Source: Bog-756 sp963778165 (GTDB taxonomy: Bacteria > Actinomycetota > Acidimicrobiia > Acidimicrobiales > RAAP-2). From it: 64,000 nt of DNA. Positions 26,258-35,257 of the stretch are shown here, piece by piece. The first letter of the stretch is position 1; each line of letters begins with the position of its first letter. A model generated the notes under the pieces. It was given only the letters and a program-made list of their open reading frames with translations. It did not search any database and was not told where the DNA came from. The position numbers were made by a program, and so were the translations under genes. The DNA lies in the NCBI GenBank assembly GCA_963778165.1, contig CAVZTE010000006.1:165501-229500 (forward strand), given 5' to 3'.

Positions 26258-28637
26258 TCATGCCGCGGTTATCACGCTGGCGTTGTAACCCAGGGCATTA
26301 CCACTTCCGCAGTTGGGATAGTTCGAGAAGAATTTCGGACGACATGAAACCTGACGGGATCTTGGTGGAAGGCCCGAGGCACATGATCACGCCGTTGGCG
26401 GGCTTCATGATCTGGGTGGCATTGAAGCCAACGGAATCATTTGGCCCGCAGCCCGGGTGCTTGGAATAGATGGCCGTCTGAACGAAGCCCGATGGGATGA
26501 CCGTCCCCGCTCCGATGCACATGATGACACCGTTGGCGGGCTTCATGATCTGGGTGGCATTGAAGCCAACGGAATCATTAGGACCGCAGCCGGAATGATT
26601 GGAATAGATGGCGGTCTGGACAAAACCCGATGGAATGACCGTCCCCGCTCCGATGCACATGATCACGCCGTTGGCTGCTTTCGTGATCTGCGTGGCATTG
26701 AATCCCAGAGAGTTATTCGGCCCACAGCCCGGGTGCTTGGAATAGATGGCCGTCTGAACGAAGCCCGATGGAATGACGGTCTTCTGCGCCAGGCACATAA
26801 TCACGCCGTTCGCTGCGGCCTCAATCTGGGTGGCATTGAAGCCCAGAGAGTTATTCGGCCCACAGCCCGAGTGCTTGGAATAGATGGCCGTCTGAACGAA
26901 GCCCGATGGAATGACGGTCTTCTGAGCCAGGCACATGATCACGCCGTTGGCTGCTTTCGTGATCTGGGTGGCATTGAAGCCAACGGAATCATTAGGACCG
27001 CAGCCGGAATGATTGGAATAGATGGCGGTCTGAACAAAACCCGATGGAATGACCGTCCCCGTTCCGATGCACATGATCACGCCGTTGGCTGCTTTCGTGA
27101 TCTGGGTGGCATTGAAGCCAACGGAATCATTAGGACCGCAGCCGGAATGATTGGAATAGATGGCGGTCTGAACAAAACCCGATGGAATGACCGTCCCCGC
27201 TCCGATGCACATGATCACGCCGTTGGCTGCTTTCGTGATCTGCTCTGCATTGAAGCCCAGAGAGTTATTCGGCCCACAGCCCGGGTGCTTGGAATAGATG
27301 GCCGTCTCGACCCACCCCGCAGGAATGACTGTCGAGGAGGTAATACAGAAGGTCGTTCCAGCCGACGGGGTGACGGTGAGTTTGAAGTTCCAGACTCCGC
27401 TATCACCTGCGGAATCGATATCGGATCCGGTCACTGAATAGGTGCCCGGCGCAAGGGTGTCTGCGGCGTGAATGGCTCCGCTGGAACTCACGACAACCGC
27501 GGATGAGCTGACAGAAGTGTTCTCGCTAAACGTGACGGCACCACTTCCATTGACGACCGCTAGTTGGCCACTGAAGCCGGTACCTCCTGCCACAGTTGAC
27601 GATGTTGGGTCTGCTTGGGAAAGCGGAGATACCACTGCCTTGGGCGTTATGGCGACGCCATCCGGATAGTTTCCGACCGTCAAGGTAGCGGTGACCGCAT
27701 TGGTGGAAGTATTGATCACCGATACGTTGTCGCTTGATAGATTGGCTACGTAGGCGAACGACCCGTCTGGCGTAAACGCGACACTGGCTGGAGCGGTTCC
27801 CGTTGCCACGGTTTCGACAACGGTGTTGGTGGAAGTGTTGATAACTGAGACATTGTTATCTCCTGAGTTCGCCACGTACGCAAATGCTCCATTGGGCGAG
27901 ATTGCCACGGCGTCCGGATAGCTGCCCGCGGTTATGGTGTCGACCACAGTGTTCGACGAGGTGTTGATCACTGAAACGCTGCCGGCGAGGTCGTCGTTCG
28001 CTACGTACGCCAATGACCCGTCAGGGGTCATTGCCAGAGCAAATGGATCACCGTTGATCGGCACAGTGGCGACCACGGTATTCGTGGACGTGTCAATGAC
28101 CTCCACGGATTGTTGACTTATATTCGGTGAGTACACAAAGGCCCCGTCCGGATCGATGGCCAAGCCCACGGGGCTACAGGAGCACGTGACGGTAGCTACG
28201 ACCGCGTTTGACGAAGTGCTGACGACCGCGATGCCGCCGGATGCGCCAGCGACGTATGCGAAAGCTCCATTCGGCGTGATGGCCACAGCGCCGGGCGAAC
28301 CGCCTACGGGTATCGTCGCAACCACAGCATTCGTCGACGTGTCGATCACCGAGACACTCTGCCCACCAAACAGCTGGTCCGCTACATAGGCAAACGCCCC
28401 ATTGGGCGTTACCGCGATACCACGGGGACCGGCCCCCACCGCTACAGTGCCCACGACGGCATCGGTGGACGTGTTAACTACCGACACAGTGCCGTCGTCG
28501 TAGTTTGAAACGTAGGCAAGCGTCGACGTGCCGGCATGAGCGACGCCCGACGTCGCGACCAGCAGACCACCGACCAGACAGAGGAGGGTGGTCACTACCA
28601 CGAGACGACTAGCAATGTAACGGAGATTCACGGCCAC
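26258..28637 (-). CDS. Secreted YVTN beta-propeller protein with C-terminal two-Cys tandem repeats
   Basis: Signal peptide (hydrophobic VVVTTLLCLVGGLLVATSG, cleavage near AHA-G36). It is followed by about seven YVTN propeller blades (repeats such as TPNGAFAYVA ... VSVINTSTNAVV, about 38-330), an Ig-like segment (about 335-435), and eight 46-residue repeats built on TVIPSGFVQTAIYS ... GCGPN ... GFNATQI ... NGVIMC, each with two cysteines. The plain frame stops at 26298 inside repeat 8. One extra base near 26325-26332 would restore a final FSNYPNCGSGNALGYNA unit ending at 26258, the end given here. GC is visibly lower than in flanking genes, so it was probably acquired. Likely adhesion or matrix protein; no enzyme motif seen. 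Confidence 0.82.
26270..27350 (-). repeat. 138-bp in-frame tandem repeats, eight units
   Basis: The anchor GGAATAGATGG recurs at 26463, 26601, 26739, 26877, 27015, 27153 and 27291, exactly 138 bases apart (46 codons). A diverged eighth unit lies at 26270-26400. Adjacent units are nearly identical over long stretches with two alternating subtypes (SKHPGCGPNNSLG and SNHSGCGPNDSVG), which implies recent duplication or gene conversion. This region is prone to copy-number change and to assembly collapse. Confidence 0.95.
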
Positions 28638-28951
28638 CCCCTCTATGCGGCAAGCTCGTCGTCACCGCCGGTTGGGACTATACGAGATTCGATTGTCCCT
28701 CGCACGTGGAGTGACTCCGCATAGAATTGGGCAGCAGCTGCTCGATGTCGAGCTCACTTCGGACCAGCTCGAGCGCCTCGGCAAGATCACGCCTGTGGCC
28801 GGCGACCATCACAGCGAGGAGCAGATGCGGCTCATCGAGCACCGACCTCGCCGGAGCGATTCGACACAGCCACTGCGCCGACGGTCGAGCATCTTTGCTA
28901 GCTTGCGGGCAGCCCCTGTTGCACCGGGGTTCCGTTCCCCCTTGAGCTTCG
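28638..28951. other. Intergenic region between divergent genes
   Basis: 314 bases between the start of the YVTN protein gene (minus) and the GT61 gene (plus). Short frames on both strands (for example one reading LLDVELTSDQLERLGKI) lack family features and codon bias. Promoters for both genes must lie here but I can pick none reliably; GAGGGGGT just before 28637 is the minus-strand ribosome binding site. Confidence 0.4.
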
Positions 28952-30127
28952 ATGCCAAACGACCCCACGACTCGCTGGCGCCAAGGCGGAACGTCCACGT
29001 CTTTTCGCCAGAAGTCCCAAGAAGTCGTTCGCGCTCAGATCTTTCGGCATCTCTTTTCTCCGGCGTCAGTGAACGATCTCGCTCCGGGAGCCCCGGTGGT
29101 GGAATTCACCGAGGGCGATCCATGGCACGACTCAGACCTTCAAAGCCTTCCCCTCGAACCTGAGTCGATCGGCGTTCGCTCCGTCTCGACGGCGTCCCGA
29201 CCGATGCGAGCCTGGTTTCTCTCGGGCACCCTGGTTGCCCCGGCCGACGGGGTGGTCCTGGCGGGCCGGTGGCGGAACGCCGTGGCGGAGTCACTCAATA
29301 CCGGCCCGGAGTCTCTCAACATGGGTCAGGAACAGACGCTTCGGCTGGTGCGTCGACTCTCGCAACCACGGCCTACGTTCGTCGACGGGACTTCGACGTT
29401 GCTCTTCTCGCCGAACCGCAACTACTACCACTCGCTGGTGGACAATCTGGCCCGGCTGGGCGGATTGGGCCTGCCTGGGCTGGCCTCAACCCAGGTGAAG
29501 GCGGTGTACTACCAGCCACTCACCGCGGTGGAGCGCTACGTCCTGGACCGCATCCGACCGCCAAATGTCTCCCTGGAGCCTCTGGCTTCCCAGGCCCTGG
29601 TGCGGGCCGAGACGTTCGTGTTGCCCACCTTTCCTGCGTGGAGGTACAGCGGGTGGCTACCACAGTGGTATCTGGACCAGCTGCGTACAGCGCTGCTGCC
29701 CGACCGGCCTTCCCGTCGATCCGAGCGGTTGTACATCGTGCGGCGGGGCCATCGCCGAGTGACGAATGAAGACGACCTGCTGCGGACGCTGGGCCGCCAC
29801 GGCTTTCGACCGGTGCAGTTGGAAACGCTGCCCTTCCCCGAACAGGTCGAGCTGTTTTACGATGCCGAGGCCGTGGTGGCCGCTCATGGGGCCGGTCTCA
29901 CGAATCTGCTCTTCGCCGACAAGGCCTTGGTGGTCGAACTATCGCCGACCCGATTGGTGTTCCCGCACTACGTGCTGATGTCCAACTCCCTCGGGCACCA
30001 CCACCGGTTCGTGCTCGGTACCCGGGCGACGCGGTGGGAGGAGTTCGAGACCGATCCGGCCAGGGTGGAGGATGAGGTGGTGGCAGGTTTGGACGTCGTG
30101 CGCGGGCAGAGCGACTTCGGTCGGTAG
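28952..30127 (+). CDS. Glycosyltransferase family 61 (DUF563) protein
   Basis: 391 residues. The C-terminal half has the GT61 signature: ERLYIVRRGHRRVTNEDDLL, then LPFPEQVELFYDAEAVVAAHGAGLTNLLFADKALVVEL. The centre has NYYHSLVDNLARLGGL, the conserved His-bearing helix. No signal or membrane helix, so cytoplasmic. Probably adds a sugar to a cell-surface polysaccharide or protein; donor and acceptor unknown. The start is uncertain: no ribosome binding site precedes ATG 28952 and the first 40 residues look unstructured. Lies at the right edge of the island and may belong to it. Confidence 0.82.
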   Translation: MPNDPTTRWRQGGTSTSFRQKSQEVVRAQIFRHLFSPASVNDLAPGAPVVEFTEGDPWHDSDLQSLPLEPESIGVRSVSTASRPMRAWFLSGTLVAPADGVVLAGRWRNAVAESLNTGPESLNMGQEQTLRLVRRLSQPRPTFVDGTSTLLFSPNRNYYHSLVDNLARLGGLGLPGLASTQVKAVYYQPLTAVERYVLDRIRPPNVSLEPLASQALVRAETFVLPTFPAWRYSGWLPQWYLDQLRTALLPDRPSRRSERLYIVRRGHRRVTNEDDLLRTLGRHGFRPVQLETLPFPEQVELFYDAEAVVAAHGAGLTNLLFADKALVVELSPTRLVFPHYVLMSNSLGHHHRFVLGTRATRWEEFETDPARVEDEVVAGLDVVRGQSDFGR

Positions 30128-30182
30128 CCTCAGTGCCCTTCCTCAACAGGGGTACCGGTGTCGACCGCGGGTGGCCCGCCGG

Positions 30183-30188
30183 TACAGT
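30183..30188 (+). promoter_or_regulatory. Putative -10 box of leaderless DoxX-like gene
   Basis: TACAGT, 6 bases before ATG 30195. Confidence 0.4.
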
Positions 30189-30194
30189 CAGTTC

Positions 30195-30584
30195 ATGAGC
30201 CCGCGCCGTAGCGTCCCGCCGAAGGTACTGGCCGCTGCCTTCGTGACCAGCGGGATCGTCCACTTCCTGCGACCACAGGTCTTCGAACCGATCATGCCCA
30301 GATGGATCCCGGCCGCTCACCACCGGTGGCTGCTCTACGCCAGCGGTGCGGTGGAACTGGTCTGTGCCGCAGGTCTGATACGAAGGACCCGATGGGCGTC
30401 TGGGGCCAGCGTGGCCACCTTGGTGGCGGTGTTTCCGGCCAACCTGCAGATGGCGCTCGATGCGGGCTCGGGGCGACACCCGGGAACCATGGACAACGTC
30501 GCTCTGGCCTGGGGTCGCCTCCCGCTTCAGGCGGTGATGATCTGGGCTGCCCGTCAGGCGCGTTCCGAGCCTGAGGCGGGATAG
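30195..30584 (+). CDS. DoxX-family membrane protein
   Basis: 129 residues with four hydrophobic helices. VLAAAFVTSGIVHFLRPQVFEPIMPRWIP holds the family His-Phe and Pro-rich loop; WLLYASGAVELVCAAGLI is helix 2. DoxX-like proteins are small quinone-interacting or redox-linked membrane proteins of ill-defined role. ATG 30195 is chosen because the upstream extension of the frame is not membrane-like and a TACAGT box sits 6 bases before it. Confidence 0.8.
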   Translation: MSPRRSVPPKVLAAAFVTSGIVHFLRPQVFEPIMPRWIPAAHHRWLLYASGAVELVCAAGLIRRTRWASGASVATLVAVFPANLQMALDAGSGRHPGTMDNVALAWGRLPLQAVMIWAARQARSEPEAG

Positions 30585-30656
30585 CGATGATCGGCCGACC
30601 CAGGCATAAGTGGCTCGGTTAGAGCCGCTTGGCCCGGTGGGCCAGACTCGCGGGCC

Positions 30657-31506
30657 ATGAGCACCGATGCGACCCTTGAGCCCGGCTCCGACCCTTGGAC
30701 CGATGCAGTGGTCCGGTTGGAGCATGTGTCGGTGGTGCGCAACGGCATGGCCCTGCTCGATGACATCTCGTGGTCGGTGGGACTGGGCGAACGCTGGGCG
30801 CTGCTGGGCCCGAACGGCTCGGGAAAGACCACCCTGCTGCGAGTGGTCGGTTCATCGCTGTGGCCCACCCGCGGGGCGGTGGAGATCCTCGGTGAGCGCC
30901 TGGGCCATGTCGATATGCGTCAGCTCCGGCGCCGGATCGCCGTGGTCGAGCGCGTCGGTCAGCCGCTCGCTCCGTCCGGAGATCCCGGCCTTGGATGTCG
31001 TGCTGACCGGGCGGTACGCCGCTCTGGAGACATGGTGGAACGAGTACTCCGACGAGGATCGGACCGAGGCCCACCGGTTCTTGCAGGAGGCCGGTTTCGG
31101 TGACCCCGATTTCGCCGAGAGGCCCTTCGGACTGCTGTCGGAGGGTGAGCGCCAGCAGGTGCTGTTGGCCCGGGCCCTGATGGGTCGCCCCGGGCTGCTG
31201 CTCATGGACGAGCCGGCTGCCGGACTGGATCTCGGGGCCAGGGAACGACTGCTCACCCGGCTGGCTTTGTTGGCCGCGGACCCCACCACACCTCCCATGG
31301 TCCTGGTCACCCACCACCTCGAGGAGATCCCCGACGGCGTGACGCATGCCGCACTGATCCGGGAAGCCCGTCTGGTCGGTGCTGGCCCGATCGAAGAGGT
31401 ACTTACCTCCGACGCGGTGTCGGAGGCTTTCGGCGTGGCCGTAACCGTCGAGCGGCGTGACGGGCGTTGGACCGCCCGCTCGCAGCTTGCGACCCCGCCA
31501 CCCTGA
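30657..31506 (+). pseudogene. Stand-alone ABC ATPase, frameshifted
   Basis: The first frame from ATG 30657 gives VVRLEHVSVVRNGMALLDD and Walker A GPNGSGKTT. At about 30942-30950 it must shift to the +1 frame, which continues SASVSRSLRPEIPALDVVLTGRYAALETWW, signature LSEGERQQVLLARALMG, Walker B LLLMDEPAAGLDLGARE and the H-loop THHLEEIP to 31506. Joined, this is a complete ABC ATPase of about 280 residues of the YlmA/ModF-like orphan group with no permease nearby. All motifs on both sides are intact, so one extra base (or a consensus error) rather than decay is the simplest reading. Confidence 0.8.
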
Positions 31507-31635
31507 CACCTGGGTCCGGCGCCACCGCCTGGACGGTGGAGGGTCAAGATCGCATCGGTTAGCATCCCGCAGCAGACCGCGCACCACCGTTTCGATCTGG
31601 ACGGCAGAGTCGCGGAGGGAGAGGAACGCACCATC

Positions 31636-32511
31636 ATGGGCATGCCGCGGGACGTGGGAGTGATCGACACCATGCTCGGATTTCCGCACCCCGACATGAA
31701 ACAGGCCTACCGGTTCATCACCCGCCAGACCAAGGACGACGAGTCCCGTGAGGAGTTCGACTTCCCGGTCGAGTACATCTTCAAGGACGTTCCCGGAAAG
31801 GAACTGACCGGCTCGGCCGACCCCATCAGCGTCACGCTGCGGGAGATGGACCTGTGGGGGATCGAGAAGGGACTCATCGGCATCGGCGATCCGGACGGAT
31901 TGGGGGTCGACGCCCTCAAGCGGCACCCGGACCGCTTCATCGCCTCGTCCAGCGCCGATCCCAACGAAGGCATGAAGGGGATCAGGCGGCTGGTCCGCGA
32001 GTACGAGGAGCACGGAGTTCGGGCGGTGGGCGTGTTTCCGGCGGGCACCTTCCCCCAGGTCCCGATCAACGACAAGCTGATGTACCCGCTCTATGCCAAG
32101 TGTGTGGAGCTGGGCATCCCCATCTTCTGCTGTGCCGGGATCCCCGGGCCCCGCCTGAAGGCCGCCTGCCAGCACGTCGAGCTCATCGACGAGGTCATGT
32201 TCGACTTCCCCGAGCTGGTCTTCGTCACCAGGCATGGTTGCGAGCCCTGGACGGAACTGGCGGTCAAGCTGATGCTCAAGTGGCCGGGTCTGCACTTCTC
32301 CACCAGTGCCTTCGCCCCCAAGTACTACTCCAAGGACATCGTGAACTACGCCAACACCCGGGGCGCAGACAAGATCATCTATGCCGGGTACTTCCCGATG
32401 GGGCTGTCCCTCGAGCGAACCATGCGCGAGCTGCCCGATGTGGGGTTCAAGGACGAGGTGTGGCCGAAATTCCTGCGCACCAATGCCCTACGGGTGCTCG
32501 GCCTCGACTGA
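31636..32511 (+). CDS. Amidohydrolase-2 family protein (ACMSD-like)
   Basis: 291 residues. TIM-barrel metal-dependent hydrolase or decarboxylase: GVIDTMLGFPHPD near the N-terminus stands where ACMSD-type enzymes have D-x-H-x-H but the motif is altered (DTMLGFPH). ADPNEGMKGIRRLVREYEEHGVRAVGVFPAG, VTRHGCEPWTELAVKLM and the C-terminal IIYAGYFPMG (usually a conserved Asp) follow the family pattern. The weakened metal ligands suggest an atypical or inactive member; this group is common near lipid and steroid genes in mycobacteria. GGGAGAGGAA lies upstream of ATG 31636. Confidence 0.78.
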   Translation: MGMPRDVGVIDTMLGFPHPDMKQAYRFITRQTKDDESREEFDFPVEYIFKDVPGKELTGSADPISVTLREMDLWGIEKGLIGIGDPDGLGVDALKRHPDRFIASSSADPNEGMKGIRRLVREYEEHGVRAVGVFPAGTFPQVPINDKLMYPLYAKCVELGIPIFCCAGIPGPRLKAACQHVELIDEVMFDFPELVFVTRHGCEPWTELAVKLMLKWPGLHFSTSAFAPKYYSKDIVNYANTRGADKIIYAGYFPMGLSLERTMRELPDVGFKDEVWPKFLRTNALRVLGLD

Positions 32512-32528
32512 CCGACCAGAGCCAGGGC

Positions 32529-33173
32529 CTAGTTGGCCGTCGGCTGTCCCAGCACGCCGTGGACCGCTTCCCTCAACAACTCGGCGAGCTCGTCCAACGA
32601 ACTTGCTGGCAGGTCGATGCCGGTGGTGATCAACAGCCCGCCGAGTAGGGCACTCTGGGCGCAGGTGAAGCGCACCTTGTCCCGGAGCGATATGGCTGGG
32701 TCGTTGAGGATTCGCCGGAACTCGGCCTCGATGTCCAGGTGGGATTCCTCGTGTCCCTCCCGGTGCATGCCCTCGAAGGCGGCACGGTTTCGGTCGTGCA
32801 TCAGGAACAGCTTCCGGTTGGCCAGCATCTTGTCGAGAAGGGTGTCGAACATGGCCGGCCACTTCTGAGGGTCGGCACTGACACCGCCACCGAGCCCCAG
32901 GAGGGAGTCCTCGAGCAGTCCGTGCATCCGGTAGTGCAGGGCCATCAGGATGTCCTGCTTGCTCTTGAAGTGGTAGTACAACGCGGCCTTGGTGACCCCG
33001 AGCTGCTCGGCTATCTCCCGAAGGCTGGTCTTGTCGTAGCCCTTCTCGATGAAGAGGTCCAAGGCCACATCGAGGATTCGCTCCCGGGTGTCATGAGGGT
33101 TGGTCTCGGCGGCCGGGGCCACGGCGCCGCCGGCCTGAGCCACAGGCTCTTTGCTTAGTGGTTCGGCGTCCAT
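32529..33173 (-). CDS. TetR-family transcriptional regulator
   Basis: 214 residues. DNA-binding domain at about 28-75: RERILDVALDLFIEKGYDKTSLREIAEQLGVTKAALYYHFKSKQDIL, a textbook TetR helix-turn-helix. The C-terminal ligand domain is not assigned. Divergent from the ABC transporter genes at 33315-35164, with a strong dyad operator in the 141-base gap. It probably represses itself and the transporter until a small molecule binds. Confidence 0.93.
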   Translation of the reverse strand: MDAEPLSKEPVAQAGGAVAPAAETNPHDTRERILDVALDLFIEKGYDKTSLREIAEQLGVTKAALYYHFKSKQDILMALHYRMHGLLEDSLLGLGGGVSADPQKWPAMFDTLLDKMLANRKLFLMHDRNRAAFEGMHREGHEESHLDIEAEFRRILNDPAISLRDKVRFTCAQSALLGGLLITTGIDLPASSLDELAELLREAVHGVLGQPTAN

Positions 33174-33185
33174 GGGGAATATTCT

Positions 33186-33226
33186 ACTTGACGACCGGTA
33201 AGTACGTCACTTACCATACGACAAGT
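33186..33226. promoter_or_regulatory. TetR operator dyad
   Basis: Inner perfect palindrome GGTAAGT-ACGTC-ACTTACC at 33197-33215. Outer arms ACTTG (33186-33190) and CAAGT (33222-33226) share the same centre at 33206. This nested dyad lies 13-53 bases from the TetR start, where a self-regulating repressor would bind. Confidence 0.75.
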
Positions 33227-33236
33227 AAGCACCGTA

Positions 33237-33289
33237 CCGGCAAGCGGCTCCGCCGGCAACGACCACCCCGGCAAGCGGCTCCGCCGGCA
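33237..33289. repeat. Two copies of a 22-bp direct repeat
   Basis: An identical 22-base unit (begins CCGGCAAGCGGC, ends CCGCCGGCA) occurs at 33237-33258 and 33268-33289, period 31. Each copy can fold with CCGGC pairing GCCGG. Located between the operator and the ABC gene start, so in the transporter leader. It could be a small genomic repeat element or a second regulatory site. Confidence 0.7.
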
Positions 33290-33314
33290 CCGACGATCGA
33301 CCCCGGAGGCCACA

Positions 33315-34307
33315 GTGGCAGACACCCCCATGATCCATGCGGAGGGGCTCACCAAACGCTACGGAGACACCCAGGCTCTGGCCGGCGTGAGCTTCTCCGT
33401 CCCGGCCGCTTCCATCCTCGGGGTCCTCGGCCCCAACGGGGCCGGCAAGACCACGGCGGTGCGGATCCTCACCACCCTGGCCAAGCCCGACTCGGGCCGG
33501 GCCACCGTGGCCGGTTTCGATGTGGTGAACGACCCCGACTCGGTGCGCCGGAATATGGGAGTGGCCGCGCAGGATGCCACTCTGGACAACCTCCTGACCG
33601 GACGTCAGAACCTCCAGATGGTGGCCGAGCTGAGCGGCATGGGCCGGGGACCTGCCGGCCAACGGGCCATCGAGCTCCTCGAGCGCTTCGAGCTCACCGA
33701 CGCCGCCGACCGGGTGGTCAAGGGCTATTCCGGCGGGATGCGCCGGCGCTTGGACCTGGCGGCCAGCCTGGTCACCCGGCCTCCGGTGCTGTTCCTCGAC
33801 GAGCCCACCACCGGGCTCGATCCCACCAGCCGCACCCGGATGTGGGACGTCATCCGGGAGCTGGTGGCGGCGGGCACCACCATCCTGTTGACCACGCAGT
33901 ACCTGGACGAGGCCGACAAACTGGCCGACAACATCGTGGTCATCGACCACGGCCGGGTGATCGCCGAAGGCACCGCGCCGGAGTTGAAGGCGGCCACCGG
34001 AGGAGCCCGGTTGGAAATCACGCTCACCATGGCACAGGACGGAGCGGTGGAGGCCTTGGCCCCGTACGTCATCGGCCGGGTGTCGGTCAGCGACGACGGT
34101 CGGCGATTGTCCGCCGCCGTGCAGAGCAGCTCGGGACTGGCCAACACCGTGGTCCGGGCGCTCGACTCGATCGGTGCTCTGGTCGACGACATCGAGGTCC
34201 GGCAGCCGTCGCTGGACGACGTGTTCTTCGCCCTGACCGGCAATCCGCTGGAAGGAACGATCACCGACGAGGAATCGGTTCCCGAACTGGAGGTGGCACG
34301 GCCATGA
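33315..34307 (+). CDS. DrrA-type ABC transporter ATP-binding protein
   Basis: 330 residues. Walker A GPNGAGKTT (39-47), signature YSGGMRRRLDLA, Walker B VLFLDEPTTGLDP, and the DrrA-type C-terminal domain ending in RQPSLDDVFFALTG. This family energises ABC-2 type exporters for drugs, lipids or polyketides. GTG start with GGAGG about 7 bases upstream. Stop overlaps the permease start as ATGA. Probably controlled by the divergent TetR. Confidence 0.93.
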   Translation: MADTPMIHAEGLTKRYGDTQALAGVSFSVPAASILGVLGPNGAGKTTAVRILTTLAKPDSGRATVAGFDVVNDPDSVRRNMGVAAQDATLDNLLTGRQNLQMVAELSGMGRGPAGQRAIELLERFELTDAADRVVKGYSGGMRRRLDLAASLVTRPPVLFLDEPTTGLDPTSRTRMWDVIRELVAAGTTILLTTQYLDEADKLADNIVVIDHGRVIAEGTAPELKAATGGARLEITLTMAQDGAVEALAPYVIGRVSVSDDGRRLSAAVQSSSGLANTVVRALDSIGALVDDIEVRQPSLDDVFFALTGNPLEGTITDEESVPELEVARP

Positions 34308-35164
34308 CCGTCACGATTACGACCCCGGTGGCCGCGACCACCACTGCCGGACAGGGCGTCGGAGAAAAGATGTCCGCGGCGTGGCACAACGTTGTGGTCC
34401 TCACCCGGCGGAACCTGGTGCACATCCGGAGAGAGCCGTTGCAGCTCTCCGACGTCACCATTCAACCGGTGCTGTTCACCTTGCTGTTCGTCTACATCTT
34501 CGGGGCCGGCATCGTCCTGCCCGGTGGGGGCAACTACACCGACTTCGCCATCGCCGGGCTGCTCATGTTGAACCTGACCACCTCGGCCATGGGCACCGCC
34601 GTAGGGCTCACCACCGACCTCACCACCGGTGTCATCGACCGGTTCCGCACCCTTCCCATGTGGCGGGCAGCCGTCCTGGCCGGTCGTTCGATAGCGGATG
34701 TGCTTACTGCCGCCACGTGTACGGCCATCGTGGCCCTGACCGGCTTGGCCATCGGGTGGCGCACCGATGCCAGCGCCCTTTCGGTGGTTGCCGGGTTCGG
34801 AATCGCCCTGCTCTTCGCCTACGCCATGAGCTGGGGATGTGCCTGTCTGGGCCTGGTCAGCAAGGGCCCCGAGTCGGCCCAGTCGGTGGGCCTGCTCATC
34901 TTGTTCCCTCTTGCTTTCGTCTCCAACGCCATGGTGCCGACCCAGCACATGCCCGGTTGGCTGCGCACCATCGCCGATTGGAACCCGGTGAGCGCGGTGG
35001 CGTCTGCTCTCCGCCATCTGTGGGGGAACCCCAACCCCTCGGGGACCATCCAGGCCTGGCCCATGCAGCACCCGGTGGAGGCGGCCCTGCTCTGGTCGGG
35101 CGCCATCTTGGTGATCTTCGCCCCCTTGGCGGTCCATCTCTACCGGAAGCGCACCACCGACTGA
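34304..35164 (+). CDS. DrrB-type ABC-2 transporter permease
   Basis: 286 residues from ATG 34304. After a Thr/Ala-rich start, RRNLVHIRREPLQLSDVTIQPVLFTLLFVYIFG is the typical ABC-2 entry helix. Six membrane segments are visible, with the conserved loop TDLTTGVIDRFRTLPMWRAAVLAGR and the late LLILFPLAFVSNAMVPTQHMPGWLRTIADWNPVS. Partner of the preceding ATPase. Substrate unknown; a drug or lipid exporter is likely from the family. Confidence 0.93.
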   Translation: MTVTITTPVAATTTAGQGVGEKMSAAWHNVVVLTRRNLVHIRREPLQLSDVTIQPVLFTLLFVYIFGAGIVLPGGGNYTDFAIAGLLMLNLTTSAMGTAVGLTTDLTTGVIDRFRTLPMWRAAVLAGRSIADVLTAATCTAIVALTGLAIGWRTDASALSVVAGFGIALLFAYAMSWGCACLGLVSKGPESAQSVGLLILFPLAFVSNAMVPTQHMPGWLRTIADWNPVSAVASALRHLWGNPNPSGTIQAWPMQHPVEAALLWSGAILVIFAPLAVHLYRKRTTD

Positions 35165-35257
35165 GGCCAGGAAGGGCCGGGAACAGGAATCCCTCCTTCC
35201 GTGTTGGGTAGGACACGGAGCGAAGCGGGCGAAACGCCGGCACCATCAAGGAGCGAG

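Noticed and set aside
26270..27350. CRISPR array
   Set aside because: Units are 138 bases, contiguous without unique spacers, and encode protein repeats.
26457..27437. 326-residue plus-strand frame across the 138-bp repeats
   Set aside because: Antisense reading of the repeat array (repeats of IGIDGGLNKTRWNDRPRSDAH); no signal, motif or start site.
28645..29163. 172-residue frame before the GT61 gene
   Set aside because: Overlaps the start of GT61 in another frame, is Arg/Ser-rich and lacks any family pattern.
30072..30194. N-terminal extension of the DoxX-like protein
   Set aside because: Overlaps the end of the GT61 gene, is not membrane-like, and a leaderless promoter box sits just before the ATG at 30195.
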